Virus record (IMG/VR): IMGVR_UViG_3300020416_000001
Coordinates: 62,001 to 126,000 of that record
Reading direction: 5' to 3' (one strand)
Length of the DNA stretch: 64,000 bases
Origin: a virus
Positions 51,926 to 60,152 of the stretch are shown here, one piece after another. The first letter of the stretch is position 1. Every line of letters starts with the position of its first letter. The position numbers were made by a program, and so were the translations under genes. Below the pieces are notes generated by a model. It ran no database searches, had not been told where the DNA came from, and saw only the letters and a program-made list of their open reading frames with translations.

Positions 51926-53023
51926 ATGCCTTTCGATCCAATCCCACACACAACAGAAGACTTCTTCAACTATCTTACAGAGAACTTCGGTCCAGAAGTT
52001 TCTGTTCCTAATCTCCTTGCAGCATCAGATCACTTCAACTGTTCTCTTGCTACTGTAAAGAAAAGACTCAAGCAGTACAAGACAGGATACAACAAGTGGG
52101 AATTGACTGTCGCTGAGGCACGTAAGCAACTTGAGACAATCATTGCTCAACCTGACGTATCACTTGTTCCTTCAAAAGATCCTAACTACGTTCCTTTCGG
52201 TAACTACAGCACAATCAAGAAAGTTATCAAGAGTAAAGCATTCTACCCAACATATATCCAAGGTCTGTCAGGAAACGGTAAAACACTTGGTGTCGAACAA
52301 GTATGTGCGTCTCTAAATAGGGAGTTGATTCGCGTTAACATTACTATTGAGACCGACGAAGATGATCTTATTGGTGGTTTTCGTCTTGTTAATGGTGATA
52401 CTGTTTGGCACAACGGACCAGTCATCGATGCTCTGGAGAAAGGAACTGTGTTGCTTCTAGACGAAGTAGACCTTGCATCAAACAAGATTCTTTGTCTCCA
52501 GTCTGTCCTTGAGGGTAAAGGTGTATTCCTTAAGAAGATCGGTAAGTATGTCAAACCTGCCCCAGGATTCAACGTCATCGCAACTGCTAACACCAAAGGT
52601 AAAGGTTCTGATGACGGTCGTTTCGTAGGAACAAATGTTCTCAACGAAGCATTCCTTGAGCGTTTTGCTATCACTCTTGAACAGGACTATCCATCTGTAG
52701 TCACAGAAACCAAAATCCTTAAAGGTATCTGTGATGACGCTGACTTCTGCAAGCGTCTTGCTGACTGGGCATCTATCATCCGCAGGACATTTGCTGAAGG
52801 TGGTATCGATGAGTTGATCTCTACTCGTCGCTTGGTTCACATTGCAAAAGCATTCAACATCTTTGGTTCCAAGGAAGATGCTATCAAGTTCTCTATCAAT
52901 CGTTTTGATGAAGAGACAAAGCAAGCATTCTTTGAACTCTATGATAAGATTGACGCGGACTTCGCTCCCGAAGGAGACAAAGTTGTACCCTTGAGTGGTA
53001 ACGAGGATGTTGACTTAGGGTGA
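51926..53023 (+). CDS. cobS: CobS-like MoxR-family AAA+ ATPase
   Basis: 365 residues from ATG 51926; the frame is open upstream through the leader hairpin, so the shorter start is preferred. N-terminal ~90 residues are helical. Walker A GLSGNGKT (113-120), DDLIGGFRLV, Walker B VLLLDEVD (175-182), ATANTKGKG and FLERFAI follow. Known cyanophage cobS genes are assigned to the cobaltochelatase of B12 synthesis, but a MoxR-VWA chaperone role with the upstream gene is equally consistent with the sequence. CobN was not seen. Confidence 0.85.
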   Translation: MPFDPIPHTTEDFFNYLTENFGPEVSVPNLLAASDHFNCSLATVKKRLKQYKTGYNKWELTVAEARKQLETIIAQPDVSLVPSKDPNYVPFGNYSTIKKVIKSKAFYPTYIQGLSGNGKTLGVEQVCASLNRELIRVNITIETDEDDLIGGFRLVNGDTVWHNGPVIDALEKGTVLLLDEVDLASNKILCLQSVLEGKGVFLKKIGKYVKPAPGFNVIATANTKGKGSDDGRFVGTNVLNEAFLERFAITLEQDYPSVVTETKILKGICDDADFCKRLADWASIIRRTFAEGGIDELISTRRLVHIAKAFNIFGSKEDAIKFSINRFDEETKQAFFELYDKIDADFAPEGDKVVPLSGNEDVDLG

Positions 53024-53049
53024 TAACTCTGGTAAACTAAAACTATCCT

Positions 53050-53214
53050 ATGGATCTACCTGTTAACGACAAAGAACTTGTCACTATCGTCGCTGCCCTT
53101 AAACTGGGTGGCGACACTGCCCTTCACAACAAACTAAAACTTGTTACTGAACTAAGAGCATTGGGTAAACCTTACAAAAAAATCTTACGAGAACAATACG
53201 GTTATGTCGTTTAA
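53050..53214 (+). CDS. 54-residue hypothetical protein
   Basis: From ATG 53050: MDLPVNDKELVTIVAALKLG, then HNKLKLVTELRALGKPYKKI. Helical and basic. It overlaps the following DUF3310 gene by 11 nt. No recognised family. Confidence 0.6.
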   Translation: MDLPVNDKELVTIVAALKLGGDTALHNKLKLVTELRALGKPYKKILREQYGYVV

Positions 53215-53491
53215 GTATGAAGAGAGTGAAACTCTCGATCATTTGAAAGACTACATCAGCAACACATACAAAGGTCACTATTCAGCAGGCAACGATAAAA
53301 TTCAAACACTGGATTTAATTGAAGCGTGTGGTGATGCTGAGGCATTCTGTAGGAGCAACATCCTAAAGTATGCCTCTCGTTATGATAAGAAGGGTTCCGC
53401 CAAAATGGACCTTCTGAAAGTGATGCATTACGCAGTCCTTCTATACCACTTTTCACAAAAACAATCTATCACGGAAACTTACCCTCAATGA
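53204..53491 (+). CDS. DUF3310-like small protein
   Basis: 95 residues. HYSAGNDKIQTLDLIEACG, AEAFCRSNILKYASRYDKKG and MDLLKVMHYAVLLYHF fit the DUF3310 pattern seen in many phages, sometimes annotated as nucleotide kinase-like. No ATP-binding loop is visible, so enzymatic activity is not claimed. ATGA overlap with gp45. Confidence 0.75.
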   Translation: MSFKYEESETLDHLKDYISNTYKGHYSAGNDKIQTLDLIEACGDAEAFCRSNILKYASRYDKKGSAKMDLLKVMHYAVLLYHFSQKQSITETYPQ

Positions 53492-54171
53492 GCACAGTAA
53501 AGATCTCCAAAAAAACTCAATCAATCCTTAAGAATTTTGCTACGATCAACAAGTCTATCGTTATCGATCCTGGTAGTAGGATCCGTACGATCTCTGTCAA
53601 CCGCAACATTTATGCTAGTGTCGAGGTTGCTGAAAAGTTCCCTCAGCAGGTCCCGATTTATGACCTCGGTCTGTTCCTCTCTGGTCTCTCACTCTTTGAG
53701 AGTCCGATTTTTGACTTCAGTGACCCTCAGAAACTTGAGATCAAAGATGAGATCCACCAAGCGAGGACGCAGTATTACTACTCTGATCCAGACATCATCA
53801 CAAAACCGCCGTCCAAAGAACTGGACATCCCTGGGGTAGATGTTGAATTTAATCTTCGTACTGATACTCTTGCTGATCTTCTCCGTGCTGCTTCCGTCTA
53901 CCAAGTGCCTGATCTATGTTTGTACAACGGTGGTGGGAACATTAACTTGATGGTATGTGACAAGAAGAATGAAACAAGCAATACATTCAGTGTCCCAGTT
54001 GGAACTCTTAACAATCCTGATGATGAGTTCTGTTACTGTTTCAAGGTAGAGAATCTTAGATTGCTCCCTGGAGATTACAAGGTTCGTATCGCTAAGAACA
54101 AGATCGGACACTTCCAATCTACAGGCACACCCCTTGAATACTACATCGCTCTAGAACCAAAAGGCAAATGA
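53488..54171 (+). CDS. gp45: gp45 sliding clamp
   Basis: 227 residues (T4 gp45: 228). LKNFATINKSIVIDPGSRIR, VPIYDLGLFLSGLSLFESPI and the C-terminal YKVRIAKNKIGHFQ, YYIALEPKGK identify the family. Trimeric processivity clamp for polymerase gp43 and coactivator of gp55-dependent late transcription. Followed by ATGA overlap with an oxygenase and then its loader gp44. Confidence 0.95.
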   Translation: MSTVKISKKTQSILKNFATINKSIVIDPGSRIRTISVNRNIYASVEVAEKFPQQVPIYDLGLFLSGLSLFESPIFDFSDPQKLEIKDEIHQARTQYYYSDPDIITKPPSKELDIPGVDVEFNLRTDTLADLLRAASVYQVPDLCLYNGGGNINLMVCDKKNETSNTFSVPVGTLNNPDDEFCYCFKVENLRLLPGDYKVRIAKNKIGHFQSTGTPLEYYIALEPKGK

Positions 54172-54740
54172 AGCAAACTGACCTCTTCAGAGTTCCAGTC
54201 TACATCCACTCAGTCCGTGACTGGGATAAGATCAAGGAATCATTCTTGAACAAGATTGACTGGAATGACCCTGAGTGTCAGGATCTAATGCAGGATGATT
54301 ACCTCAATGGCGGTTATAGTGATTTCCACAAATACTATGCTGCAGGTCGTAATGCAGATTATTATGACGAATTGATGACCATCCTGTCTCAACCGCTTCA
54401 AGAGTTTGCTAGTATGAACCCAGGAGCGTTTGTGACTAATGCGTGGTGCCAAAGGTATCCCGCTAACACTTGTCACTCTGCACACAATCACGGTGCAATC
54501 GGATACTCCTCTGTGTTCTATGCTCAACTGGGTAGAGCACATCAACCCACGTCATTCTTCTCACCGTTGATTGATCCGTGGTCTGGACAGATCGAATCGA
54601 TCAATCCACAATGTAGAGAGGGAGACATCATCTTCTTCCCTTCATATCTTATCCATCAATCGCAACCACATCGTGCTGCTGAGGATAAGATTATTTTTTC
54701 TTTCAATTTATATCTCTCTGGAGATACTATTTCATTATGA
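54168..54740 (+). CDS. 2OG-Fe(II) oxygenase family protein 3
   Basis: 190 residues. AWCQRYPANTCHSAHNHGAI, the SVFYAQLG strand, then GDIIFFPSYLIHQSQPHRAA and IIFSFNLYL. The His-x-His and distal His positions of the family are present; the usual distal Arg is less clear (DKIIFSFN). It is inserted between the clamp gp45 and clamp loader gp44 with four-base overlaps on both sides. Substrate unknown. Confidence 0.72.
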   Translation: MKQTDLFRVPVYIHSVRDWDKIKESFLNKIDWNDPECQDLMQDDYLNGGYSDFHKYYAAGRNADYYDELMTILSQPLQEFASMNPGAFVTNAWCQRYPANTCHSAHNHGAIGYSSVFYAQLGRAHQPTSFFSPLIDPWSGQIESINPQCREGDIIFFPSYLIHQSQPHRAAEDKIIFSFNLYLSGDTISL

Positions 54741-55678
54741 GTGATTTTCTTTGGTGCGAACAATATCGTCCTCGTAAGATTGACGATTGTATTTTGCCTG
54801 AGAATATCAAGAGTGTGCTAAGTAAGTTTGTAGAGTTAGGAGAGATTCCTAATCTTTTACTGTCTGGTCCTCCTGGTATTGGCAAGACCACAGTAGCGAA
54901 AGCATTGTGTGAACAACTAGAAGCAGATTATTATGTCATCAACGGATCAGACGAAGGAAGGTTCCTTGATACAGTCAGAAACAATGCAAAGAATTTTGCA
55001 TCGACCGTATCTCTTACTTCAACATCTAAACACAAAGTCATCATCATTGATGAGGCAGATAACACAACCCCTGATGTTCAACTCCTCCTCAGGGCAAGCA
55101 TTGAGGAGTTCAGTGGCAACTGTAGATTCATCTTCACTTGCAACTACAAAAACAAAATCATCGCACCCCTCCATTCTCGCTGCTCAGTTGTTGACTTCTC
55201 CATCACAGGAAAGCAAAAGCAACAACTCGCAGCAGAGTTTTTCAAGCGTGTCCAGTCCATCCTTGAAGAACAAAAGGTCACTGCAGAACCTCGCGTTCTG
55301 GCAGCGTTAGTACAAAAGTATTTCCCTGATTTCAGACGAACTCTAAATGAACTCCAACGTTATTCTTCCATTGGTAAGATTGACACTGGTGTTCTTGCTG
55401 CTGTATCTGATACTAAACTTGACGACCTAGTTACCTTCTTGAAGGGTAAAGAGTTTACCAAGATGAAGAAGTGGGTAGTACAGAATCTTGATAACGAACC
55501 CACACAGATTATGAGGAATGTTTATGACAGTCTCTATACATATCTGGCACCTCAGTCTATTCCTGAGGCAGTCCTTTTAATCGGTGAGTATCAATACAAG
55601 TCTGCATTTGTTGCAGATCAGGAAATCAATCTTGTTGCATTCCTTACTGAACTAATGATGAGGTGTCAATTCAAATGA
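54737..55678 (+). CDS. gp44: gp44 clamp loader ATPase subunit
   Basis: 313 residues (T4 gp44: 319). WCEQYRPRKIDDCILPENI, Walker A GPPGIGKT (44-51), Walker B IIIDEADN (102-109), SRC motif HSRCSVVDF with arginine finger. Loads gp45 onto primed DNA with gp62. ATGA overlap with the methyltransferase gene. Confidence 0.95.
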   Translation: MSDFLWCEQYRPRKIDDCILPENIKSVLSKFVELGEIPNLLLSGPPGIGKTTVAKALCEQLEADYYVINGSDEGRFLDTVRNNAKNFASTVSLTSTSKHKVIIIDEADNTTPDVQLLLRASIEEFSGNCRFIFTCNYKNKIIAPLHSRCSVVDFSITGKQKQQLAAEFFKRVQSILEEQKVTAEPRVLAALVQKYFPDFRRTLNELQRYSSIGKIDTGVLAAVSDTKLDDLVTFLKGKEFTKMKKWVVQNLDNEPTQIMRNVYDSLYTYLAPQSIPEAVLLIGEYQYKSAFVADQEINLVAFLTELMMRCQFK

Positions 55679-56259
55679 AGACTAGACCACGAGAGTATCA
55701 CTTCGTAGATGCTCTGACTGATATTAGATCAGCAGTTTTGTTAATCGGACTCCACGGACCAAACCTTGTAGGTATGGAACTTGGGGTCTTTCGTGCAGAG
55801 AGTCATCTGACTATCCTGCAGAACTGTCCTAACGTGAAGAAGTTGTACGGTGTTGATAACTGGAGACCATATACTGACTGGATGAATCCTAACGGTGATG
55901 GTCCACTCAACTCCACAACTGAAGCACAGATGGAAACACACGAGTGGATTGCTAAACATCACATCAAGTGGTCTGGTGTAGCAGATCGTTCCGAACTTTG
56001 GAAGGGCAACACATCAGAACTACACGAAGAGGTGGATAACAATTCATTTGATTTTATATTCTTTGATGCTTGGTTAGACTACGAACAAGTTAAACGTGAA
56101 CTGACTGACTGGTATCCCAAACTTAAGAAGGGAGGTCTATGTATCGGTCACGATTATAACGCTGAAGCAGTGAATGTTGGTGTAGCAGAGTTCAGAGACA
56201 TAAATGATATTAACAAACATATGGCAACATATGATTCTATGTTCGCTTGGAGAAAATGA
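55675..56259 (+). CDS. class I SAM-dependent methyltransferase-like protein
   Basis: 194 residues from ATG 55675 (ATGA with gp44). GMELGVFRAESHLTIL is motif I-like, VKKLYGVDNWRP a motif II-like acidic end, and DFIFFDAWLDYEQVKREL plus LKKGGLCIGHDY the later Rossmann strands. This layout matches Methyltransf_24 type enzymes. Substrate unknown; sugar or small-molecule methylation is common for this group. Its stop overlaps a 27-residue membrane microprotein. Confidence 0.75.
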   Translation: MKTRPREYHFVDALTDIRSAVLLIGLHGPNLVGMELGVFRAESHLTILQNCPNVKKLYGVDNWRPYTDWMNPNGDGPLNSTTEAQMETHEWIAKHHIKWSGVADRSELWKGNTSELHEEVDNNSFDFIFFDAWLDYEQVKRELTDWYPKLKKGGLCIGHDYNAEAVNVGVAEFRDINDINKHMATYDSMFAWRK

Positions 56260-56339
56260 ATCACATTGGATTAGAAGTTGTCTTCTGGACAACTATCACA
56301 GTTTACATTCTCGCTAGAGTAGGGGTCTTCAGAAAATGA
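56256..56339 (+). CDS. 27-residue single-pass membrane microprotein
   Basis: Starts and ends in ATGA overlaps with both neighbours. Nearly the whole peptide after residue 5 is one hydrophobic helix (LEVVFWTTITVYILARVGVF) ending in basic residues. Such perfect coupling supports that it is translated, though it is too short to classify. Confidence 0.45.
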   Translation: MNHIGLEVVFWTTITVYILARVGVFRK

Positions 56340-57016
56340 AGAAACACCACATCTTTCCTATCGAGATCTTCACCTTTGAACGACCTGATCTCGTAGATCC
56401 TGTATTGGATGCACTTGATCCTATTGATCGTGGTATGTTTAACTTCCCACATCCTGTACAGTCAACTAAAGGTAACCTTCACAATATTCCTTCATTCAAA
56501 CCACTGGTTGATTGGATCGAGGAATGTATGGAAGAACTAAAGAAAGATCAAGAGTTTGAGATGTGGGGTAAGTTCGAAGTCTCTATGATGTGGGGCAACG
56601 TATCGATGCCTCGTAGCGAGGGTATGCATCAACCACACAGACACCCTCTTTCATACTGGTCAGGTGTCTTCAATCTTACTGAAGGACACCCTACGCAGTT
56701 CCAAGACCCCTGTTGGGTCCGCTCGTACAATCAGATGGAAATAGTCTCATCAGCATATAAGAACGCTTGTAGCGCCCCTGAGTGGCGTCCTGGGACATTG
56801 GTGATCTGGCCAAGTTGGTTGGTCCACTTCTCAACACCGCACGTGGGTGAAGAATACCGTGCAAACATTGCATTCAATGCAGTGCCGACTGGTCCTATTA
56901 ACTTCGGTCCTTTCGGACAAAATATGGTCAACTGGAAGTTGATCAAAGACGACCCTATTATGCATTCCGACCCAAATGAAAATAACAATGAAGAACACCA
57001 AGAAGGAAATGTTTGA
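56336..57016 (+). CDS. 2OG-Fe(II) oxygenase family protein 4
   Basis: 226 residues. MMWGNVSMPRSEGMHQPHRH, then YWSGVFNL, and LVIWPSWLVHFSTPHVGEEY with RANIAFNAVP. His residues in QPHRH and WLVH plus the distal Arg are consistent with the iron and 2OG sites. The C-terminus is Asn/Glu-rich. Fourth family member in the window; it lies between methyltransferase and Dam genes. Confidence 0.75.
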   Translation: MKKHHIFPIEIFTFERPDLVDPVLDALDPIDRGMFNFPHPVQSTKGNLHNIPSFKPLVDWIEECMEELKKDQEFEMWGKFEVSMMWGNVSMPRSEGMHQPHRHPLSYWSGVFNLTEGHPTQFQDPCWVRSYNQMEIVSSAYKNACSAPEWRPGTLVIWPSWLVHFSTPHVGEEYRANIAFNAVPTGPINFGPFGQNMVNWKLIKDDPIMHSDPNENNNEEHQEGNV

Positions 57017-57107
57017 GGAACTACAGAAAGTAGATACCTACAGACAAGAGCGTAACATTCTCACCTACTTGGCAATAACCTTTTTCGTAACCACCTGCTT
57101 GTTCTAA
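56988..57107 (+). CDS. 39-residue membrane-anchored microprotein
   Basis: ATG 56988 lies in the end of the preceding gene in another frame (29-nt overlap). The N-terminal part is charged (NTKKEMFEELQKVDTYRQER), then a hydrophobic C-terminal helix (ILTYLAITFFVTTCLF). Followed without gap by the next small gene. Confidence 0.5.
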   Translation: MKNTKKEMFEELQKVDTYRQERNILTYLAITFFVTTCLF

Positions 57108-57284
57108 ATGAAAATCGACAGATACTATGATCCATACGAAGATCTTGAAAGAGAGATCATTGCTGATCTAGAGTATGCAGCACAGAGAATTGGTGGTAAG
57201 ATGGAAAGAATCACCCGAGTAGATTCTCGTGGTAGATCTTCCAAAGTGATTACTATTGAATATGATGTTAACGAACCTGGGTGA
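57108..57284 (+). CDS. 58-residue hypothetical protein
   Basis: Begins at ATG 57108 directly after the upstream stop. Acidic helical N-terminus (YYDPYEDLEREIIADLEYAA), then a beta hairpin-like part (MERITRVDSRGRSSKVITIE). Ends one base before the dam start. Function unknown. Confidence 0.6.
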   Translation: MKIDRYYDPYEDLEREIIADLEYAAQRIGGKMERITRVDSRGRSSKVITIEYDVNEPG

Positions 57285-57285
57285 A

Positions 57286-58125
57286 ATGAAATCTTATAAA
57301 ACTCCGCTGCGCTATCCAGGTGGTAAGTCACGTGCAGCAGCGAAGTTATATCCTAAGTTTCCAAACAACATCAAAGAATACAGAGAACCATTCCTAGGGG
57401 GTGGTTCTATGGCAATCTATTTTTCAAAAGCAAATCCAGACACACCTGTATGGGTAAATGACACATACTATTACCTGTACAACTTTTGGATTCAACTCCA
57501 AGATCGTGGGTATGATCTGAGTGATACATTGATGGCACTCAAGAACGCTCACGATACTAAGGAGAAAGCAAAAGATCTATTTCTCAAATGCAAGGCAGAC
57601 ATCGCCAACGTATCTGAGTTTCAACAAGCAATTTATTTCTACGTGCTTAATAAGTGTTCATTCTCTGGACTCACAGAGAACAGTTCATTTTCTAAGCAAG
57701 CATCTGTATCTAACTTCAGCAAGAAAGGAATCAAGAAACTTGCTCACTATCAACAGATCATTGAGCATTGGGAGATTACCAATGTTGACTATAGTGAACT
57801 GATGACAGATGAAAAAGATGTATTCTCCTTCTTAGATCCTCCATACGACATTAAAGATTTCTTGTATGGAACTAAAGGTGAAATGCACAAAGGATTTGAT
57901 CATCACAGATTTGCAAAGGTATGCAAAGAAACTACACAGGACTGGATGATCACCTATAATTCAAATGAGAACACTCGTGCTCTCTTCAGCGAGTATAATC
58001 AAGAAGAATGGGATCTCACATATACAATGAGATCTGTGGGCAACTACAACACCGAACAATCCAAACGTAAAGAACTTCTCGTCACCAACTATGTCAAAGC
58101 ACCACAAGGACTACCCTTTAACTGA
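57286..58125 (+). CDS. dam: Dam-type DNA adenine N6-methyltransferase
   Basis: 279 residues from ATG 57286; the open frame reaches upstream to a TTG inside the preceding gene, so the ATG is preferred. Motif I region LRYPGGKSRAA, PFLGGGSM, and catalytic DPPY at 184-187 (FLDPPYD) are in the Dam order. Methylates adenine in DNA, target not readable from the sequence; could protect phage DNA from restriction. The 3' end overlaps gp62 by 35 nt. Confidence 0.92.
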   Translation: MKSYKTPLRYPGGKSRAAAKLYPKFPNNIKEYREPFLGGGSMAIYFSKANPDTPVWVNDTYYYLYNFWIQLQDRGYDLSDTLMALKNAHDTKEKAKDLFLKCKADIANVSEFQQAIYFYVLNKCSFSGLTENSSFSKQASVSNFSKKGIKKLAHYQQIIEHWEITNVDYSELMTDEKDVFSFLDPPYDIKDFLYGTKGEMHKGFDHHRFAKVCKETTQDWMITYNSNENTRALFSEYNQEEWDLTYTMRSVGNYNTEQSKRKELLVTNYVKAPQGLPFN

Positions 58126-58501
58126 TTACTTAAACAGTATCAATCATACTAAAGAAGATCTTCGTGAACGTGGAGACGACTGGATGAAGAAGTATCCTTC
58201 TTACATCGTCAACAAATGTTTGAGTGGATTCAAAGAGACAGTGCTATATGCTAATGCTGTCAATGAGTTCCACCAACTTGATAATGACCTTCAATATTCA
58301 TTTTATCTAAATAGTCTGAGAAAGAAACGCCGTTTCTCTCCCTGGCAACGTAAGGACAAGGTAGAACATCTTGACCTCATCAAAAAATACTTTAAGTATT
58401 CAGATGAAAAAGCACGGGATGCACTTAGAATTCTGACCAACGATCAGATTGAATTGATTAAATTAAAAATGAATACTGGAGGTAAAACCAATGGCAGGTG
58501 A
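58091..58501 (+). CDS. gp62: gp62 clamp loader small subunit
   Basis: 136 residues (T4 gp62: 187). DWMKKYPSYIVNKCLSGFKE, then TVLYANAVNEFH and a basic C-terminal half (SLRKKRRFSPWQRKDKVEHL). This fits cyanophage gp62, which completes the gp44/62 clamp loader. Overlaps both dam and regA. Confidence 0.8.
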   Translation: MSKHHKDYPLTDYLNSINHTKEDLRERGDDWMKKYPSYIVNKCLSGFKETVLYANAVNEFHQLDNDLQYSFYLNSLRKKRRFSPWQRKDKVEHLDLIKKYFKYSDEKARDALRILTNDQIELIKLKMNTGGKTNGR

Positions 58502-58913
58502 GATCGAGATTTCTTGGTCCCCCGATATGATGGTAGAGGTTAGTCTCAAGCAACCTGATGACTTTCTCAAAGTCAGAGAGACTCTTACTAGGATCGGTGT
58601 AGCATCGAGAAAAGAAAAGAAATTATTTCAGAGTTGTCATATTCTTCATAAGAAGGGCAAGTATTATATTGTCCACTTCAAGGAGTTGTTTGCGTTGGAT
58701 GGAAAGCACGCGAACCTAACTTCTAATGACGTAGAACGTCGTAACAGAATTACAAAACTCCTATCAGATTGGGGACTTGTAGGTATTGTTGATGAGGAGA
58801 TCGGTGAACTTGCACCGTTGAATCAGATCAAAGTTATTTCATATAAGGATAAGGGTGAGTGGATCCTAGAATCGAAGTATAATATAGGTAAGAAACGTAC
58901 AGTCTCAGAATAG
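58491..58913 (+). CDS. regA: RegA translational repressor
   Basis: 140 residues (T4 RegA: 122). EISWSPDMMVEVSLKQPDDF, LKVRETLTRIGVAS and SCHILHKKGKYYIVHFKELF are family blocks. RegA binds start regions of early mRNAs and represses their translation. Next to gp62 as in T4. Ends at the late promoter box 58913. Confidence 0.93.
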   Translation: MAGEIEISWSPDMMVEVSLKQPDDFLKVRETLTRIGVASRKEKKLFQSCHILHKKGKYYIVHFKELFALDGKHANLTSNDVERRNRITKLLSDWGLVGIVDEEIGELAPLNQIKVISYKDKGEWILESKYNIGKKRTVSE

Positions 58914-58920
58914 ATAAATA
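58913..58920 (+). promoter_or_regulatory. late promoter box GATAAATA
   Basis: GATAAATA overlaps the regA stop region and lies 30 nt before the gene at 58943. Confidence 0.55.
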
Positions 58921-58942
58921 GGTCAGCAATCCATTCAGCACT

Positions 58943-59383
58943 ATGTCTGAGGAGAAGAAAACACCTCCTAAATCTGAAGAAAAACCAAAAGGTTTCTTCG
59001 GTCGTTTGAAGGAAGCATCTGAGGACAAAGAGGAACAACTGGCGATTCTCAGTACATTCGTGAGACTCGGCATTCTCATTTGGAGCGGAGGGATCCTGAC
59101 GTTAGCGTACGTTGATCTTCCCAAAGCACTAAATTTTCCCGAACAAGACCTCGATCCAACTTTCATAGCTAGCGTTTTCACGGGCGTTTTAGCTACATTT
59201 GGCGTCCAGACTGCCAAGAAGAATGGTAATGGAAATACCAATGGTAGTGTAGGTATTACAAAGGCAGATATGGAGAGACTCATCGAAGCAGCAGCACAAA
59301 GTGCACCTGCTCAAGTCATCCGTGTTGAACAAGCACCTTTGAAAATTACTACCGATGATAACCCTAAAAAGTATGATCTCTAA
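58943..59383 (+). CDS. membrane protein with two hydrophobic segments
   Basis: 146 residues. A Lys/Glu/Pro-rich N-terminal ~30 residues is followed by a hydrophobic stretch at ~34-57 (FVRLGILIWSGGILTLAYV) and another at ~72-92 (TFIASVFTGVLATFGVQTA), then a soluble tail. The layout would allow a holin-like role, but no lysis neighbour is seen, so this is only a possibility. Expressed from a late box. Confidence 0.65.
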   Translation: MSEEKKTPPKSEEKPKGFFGRLKEASEDKEEQLAILSTFVRLGILIWSGGILTLAYVDLPKALNFPEQDLDPTFIASVFTGVLATFGVQTAKKNGNGNTNGSVGITKADMERLIEAAAQSAPAQVIRVEQAPLKITTDDNPKKYDL

Positions 59384-59385
59384 TT

Positions 59386-59616
59386 ATGCAAAAAATTATT
59401 AACGTTCTGGTTGTATTCAACTTCCTATTCGCAGGTACTGTTACAGGTACTTTCGTATATACGTGGTTCAATCGTGAAACACTCGCTGAACAATCAAGAG
59501 AAAGACTTGCATCATTTGTTGCGGAAGCAGTCGGCAGTATGGTCCCAGGTCTTGTAGATAAAGGACTTCCTGATGTTACTGGTCCTGCAATTCCACCTAT
59601 CGGTCTACCAAAATGA
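59386..59616 (+). CDS. small exported or membrane-anchored protein
   Basis: 76 residues beginning with a hydrophobic helix (IINVLVVFNFLFAGTVTGTFVYTWF), then a charged helix (REQSRERL-type) and a Pro/Gly-rich end (GLPDVTGPAIPPIGLPK). No cleavage site is obvious. ATGA overlap with the next gene. Unknown function. Confidence 0.6.
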   Translation: MQKIINVLVVFNFLFAGTVTGTFVYTWFNRETLAEQSRERLASFVAEAVGSMVPGLVDKGLPDVTGPAIPPIGLPK

Positions 59617-60149
59617 AATGGTTTTACGCTACTGCAGGTGTACTCTTAGGTGTATCACACCTTGGGATGATCGGCATCATAGCGAATAAACAAACCTTTC
59701 CACATCTCAACCCACCTGTAGGTCCTTATAGTTCCTACAGTGCTGAGGTTGGTAGAGAAGGATATAAGATCAATTATCAAGGAAATGATCCAAAGGTAAT
59801 GTCGGAAGACATTTACGTTAATAAGAGTGGTTTCTTTGGTAATAAATCTATCGTCACAAAATCTCACGAGTACACTATGGATGGCATCAGGCATCTAGGA
59901 GGTGAAGGCGTGGGAAAGTTGACTGCCAAAAAACTAGAATGTATCAAGGCGGAAGGTGGTGGAGAACAAACGGGCGCTGTGATCGGCGCTAGTGTAGGAA
60001 CCGCTGCTGCCCCTGCTCTATCAGGCATTCCATTTATAGGTCCAGTCCTAGCAGGAGGCATTGCACTCTTTGCAGGTAACAAGGGAGCAAATGTAGGTGG
60101 AGAAATCGCTGTCGCAATGGCAGACTGTGAAGAAGAATTAATTGACTGA
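59613..60149 (+). CDS. hypothetical membrane protein with glycine-zipper segment
   Basis: 178 residues. An N-terminal hydrophobic anchor (YATAGVLLGVSHLGMIGIIA), a soluble middle and a Gly/Ala-rich region at ~118-168 (TGAVIGASVGTAAAPALSGI, PVLAGGIALFAGNKGANVGG) resembling glycine-zipper membrane segments. Two Cys residues. Likely envelope-associated; function unknown. Confidence 0.62.
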   Translation: MKWFYATAGVLLGVSHLGMIGIIANKQTFPHLNPPVGPYSSYSAEVGREGYKINYQGNDPKVMSEDIYVNKSGFFGNKSIVTKSHEYTMDGIRHLGGEGVGKLTAKKLECIKAEGGGEQTGAVIGASVGTAAAPALSGIPFIGPVLAGGIALFAGNKGANVGGEIAVAMADCEEELID

Positions 60150-60152
60150 TGA

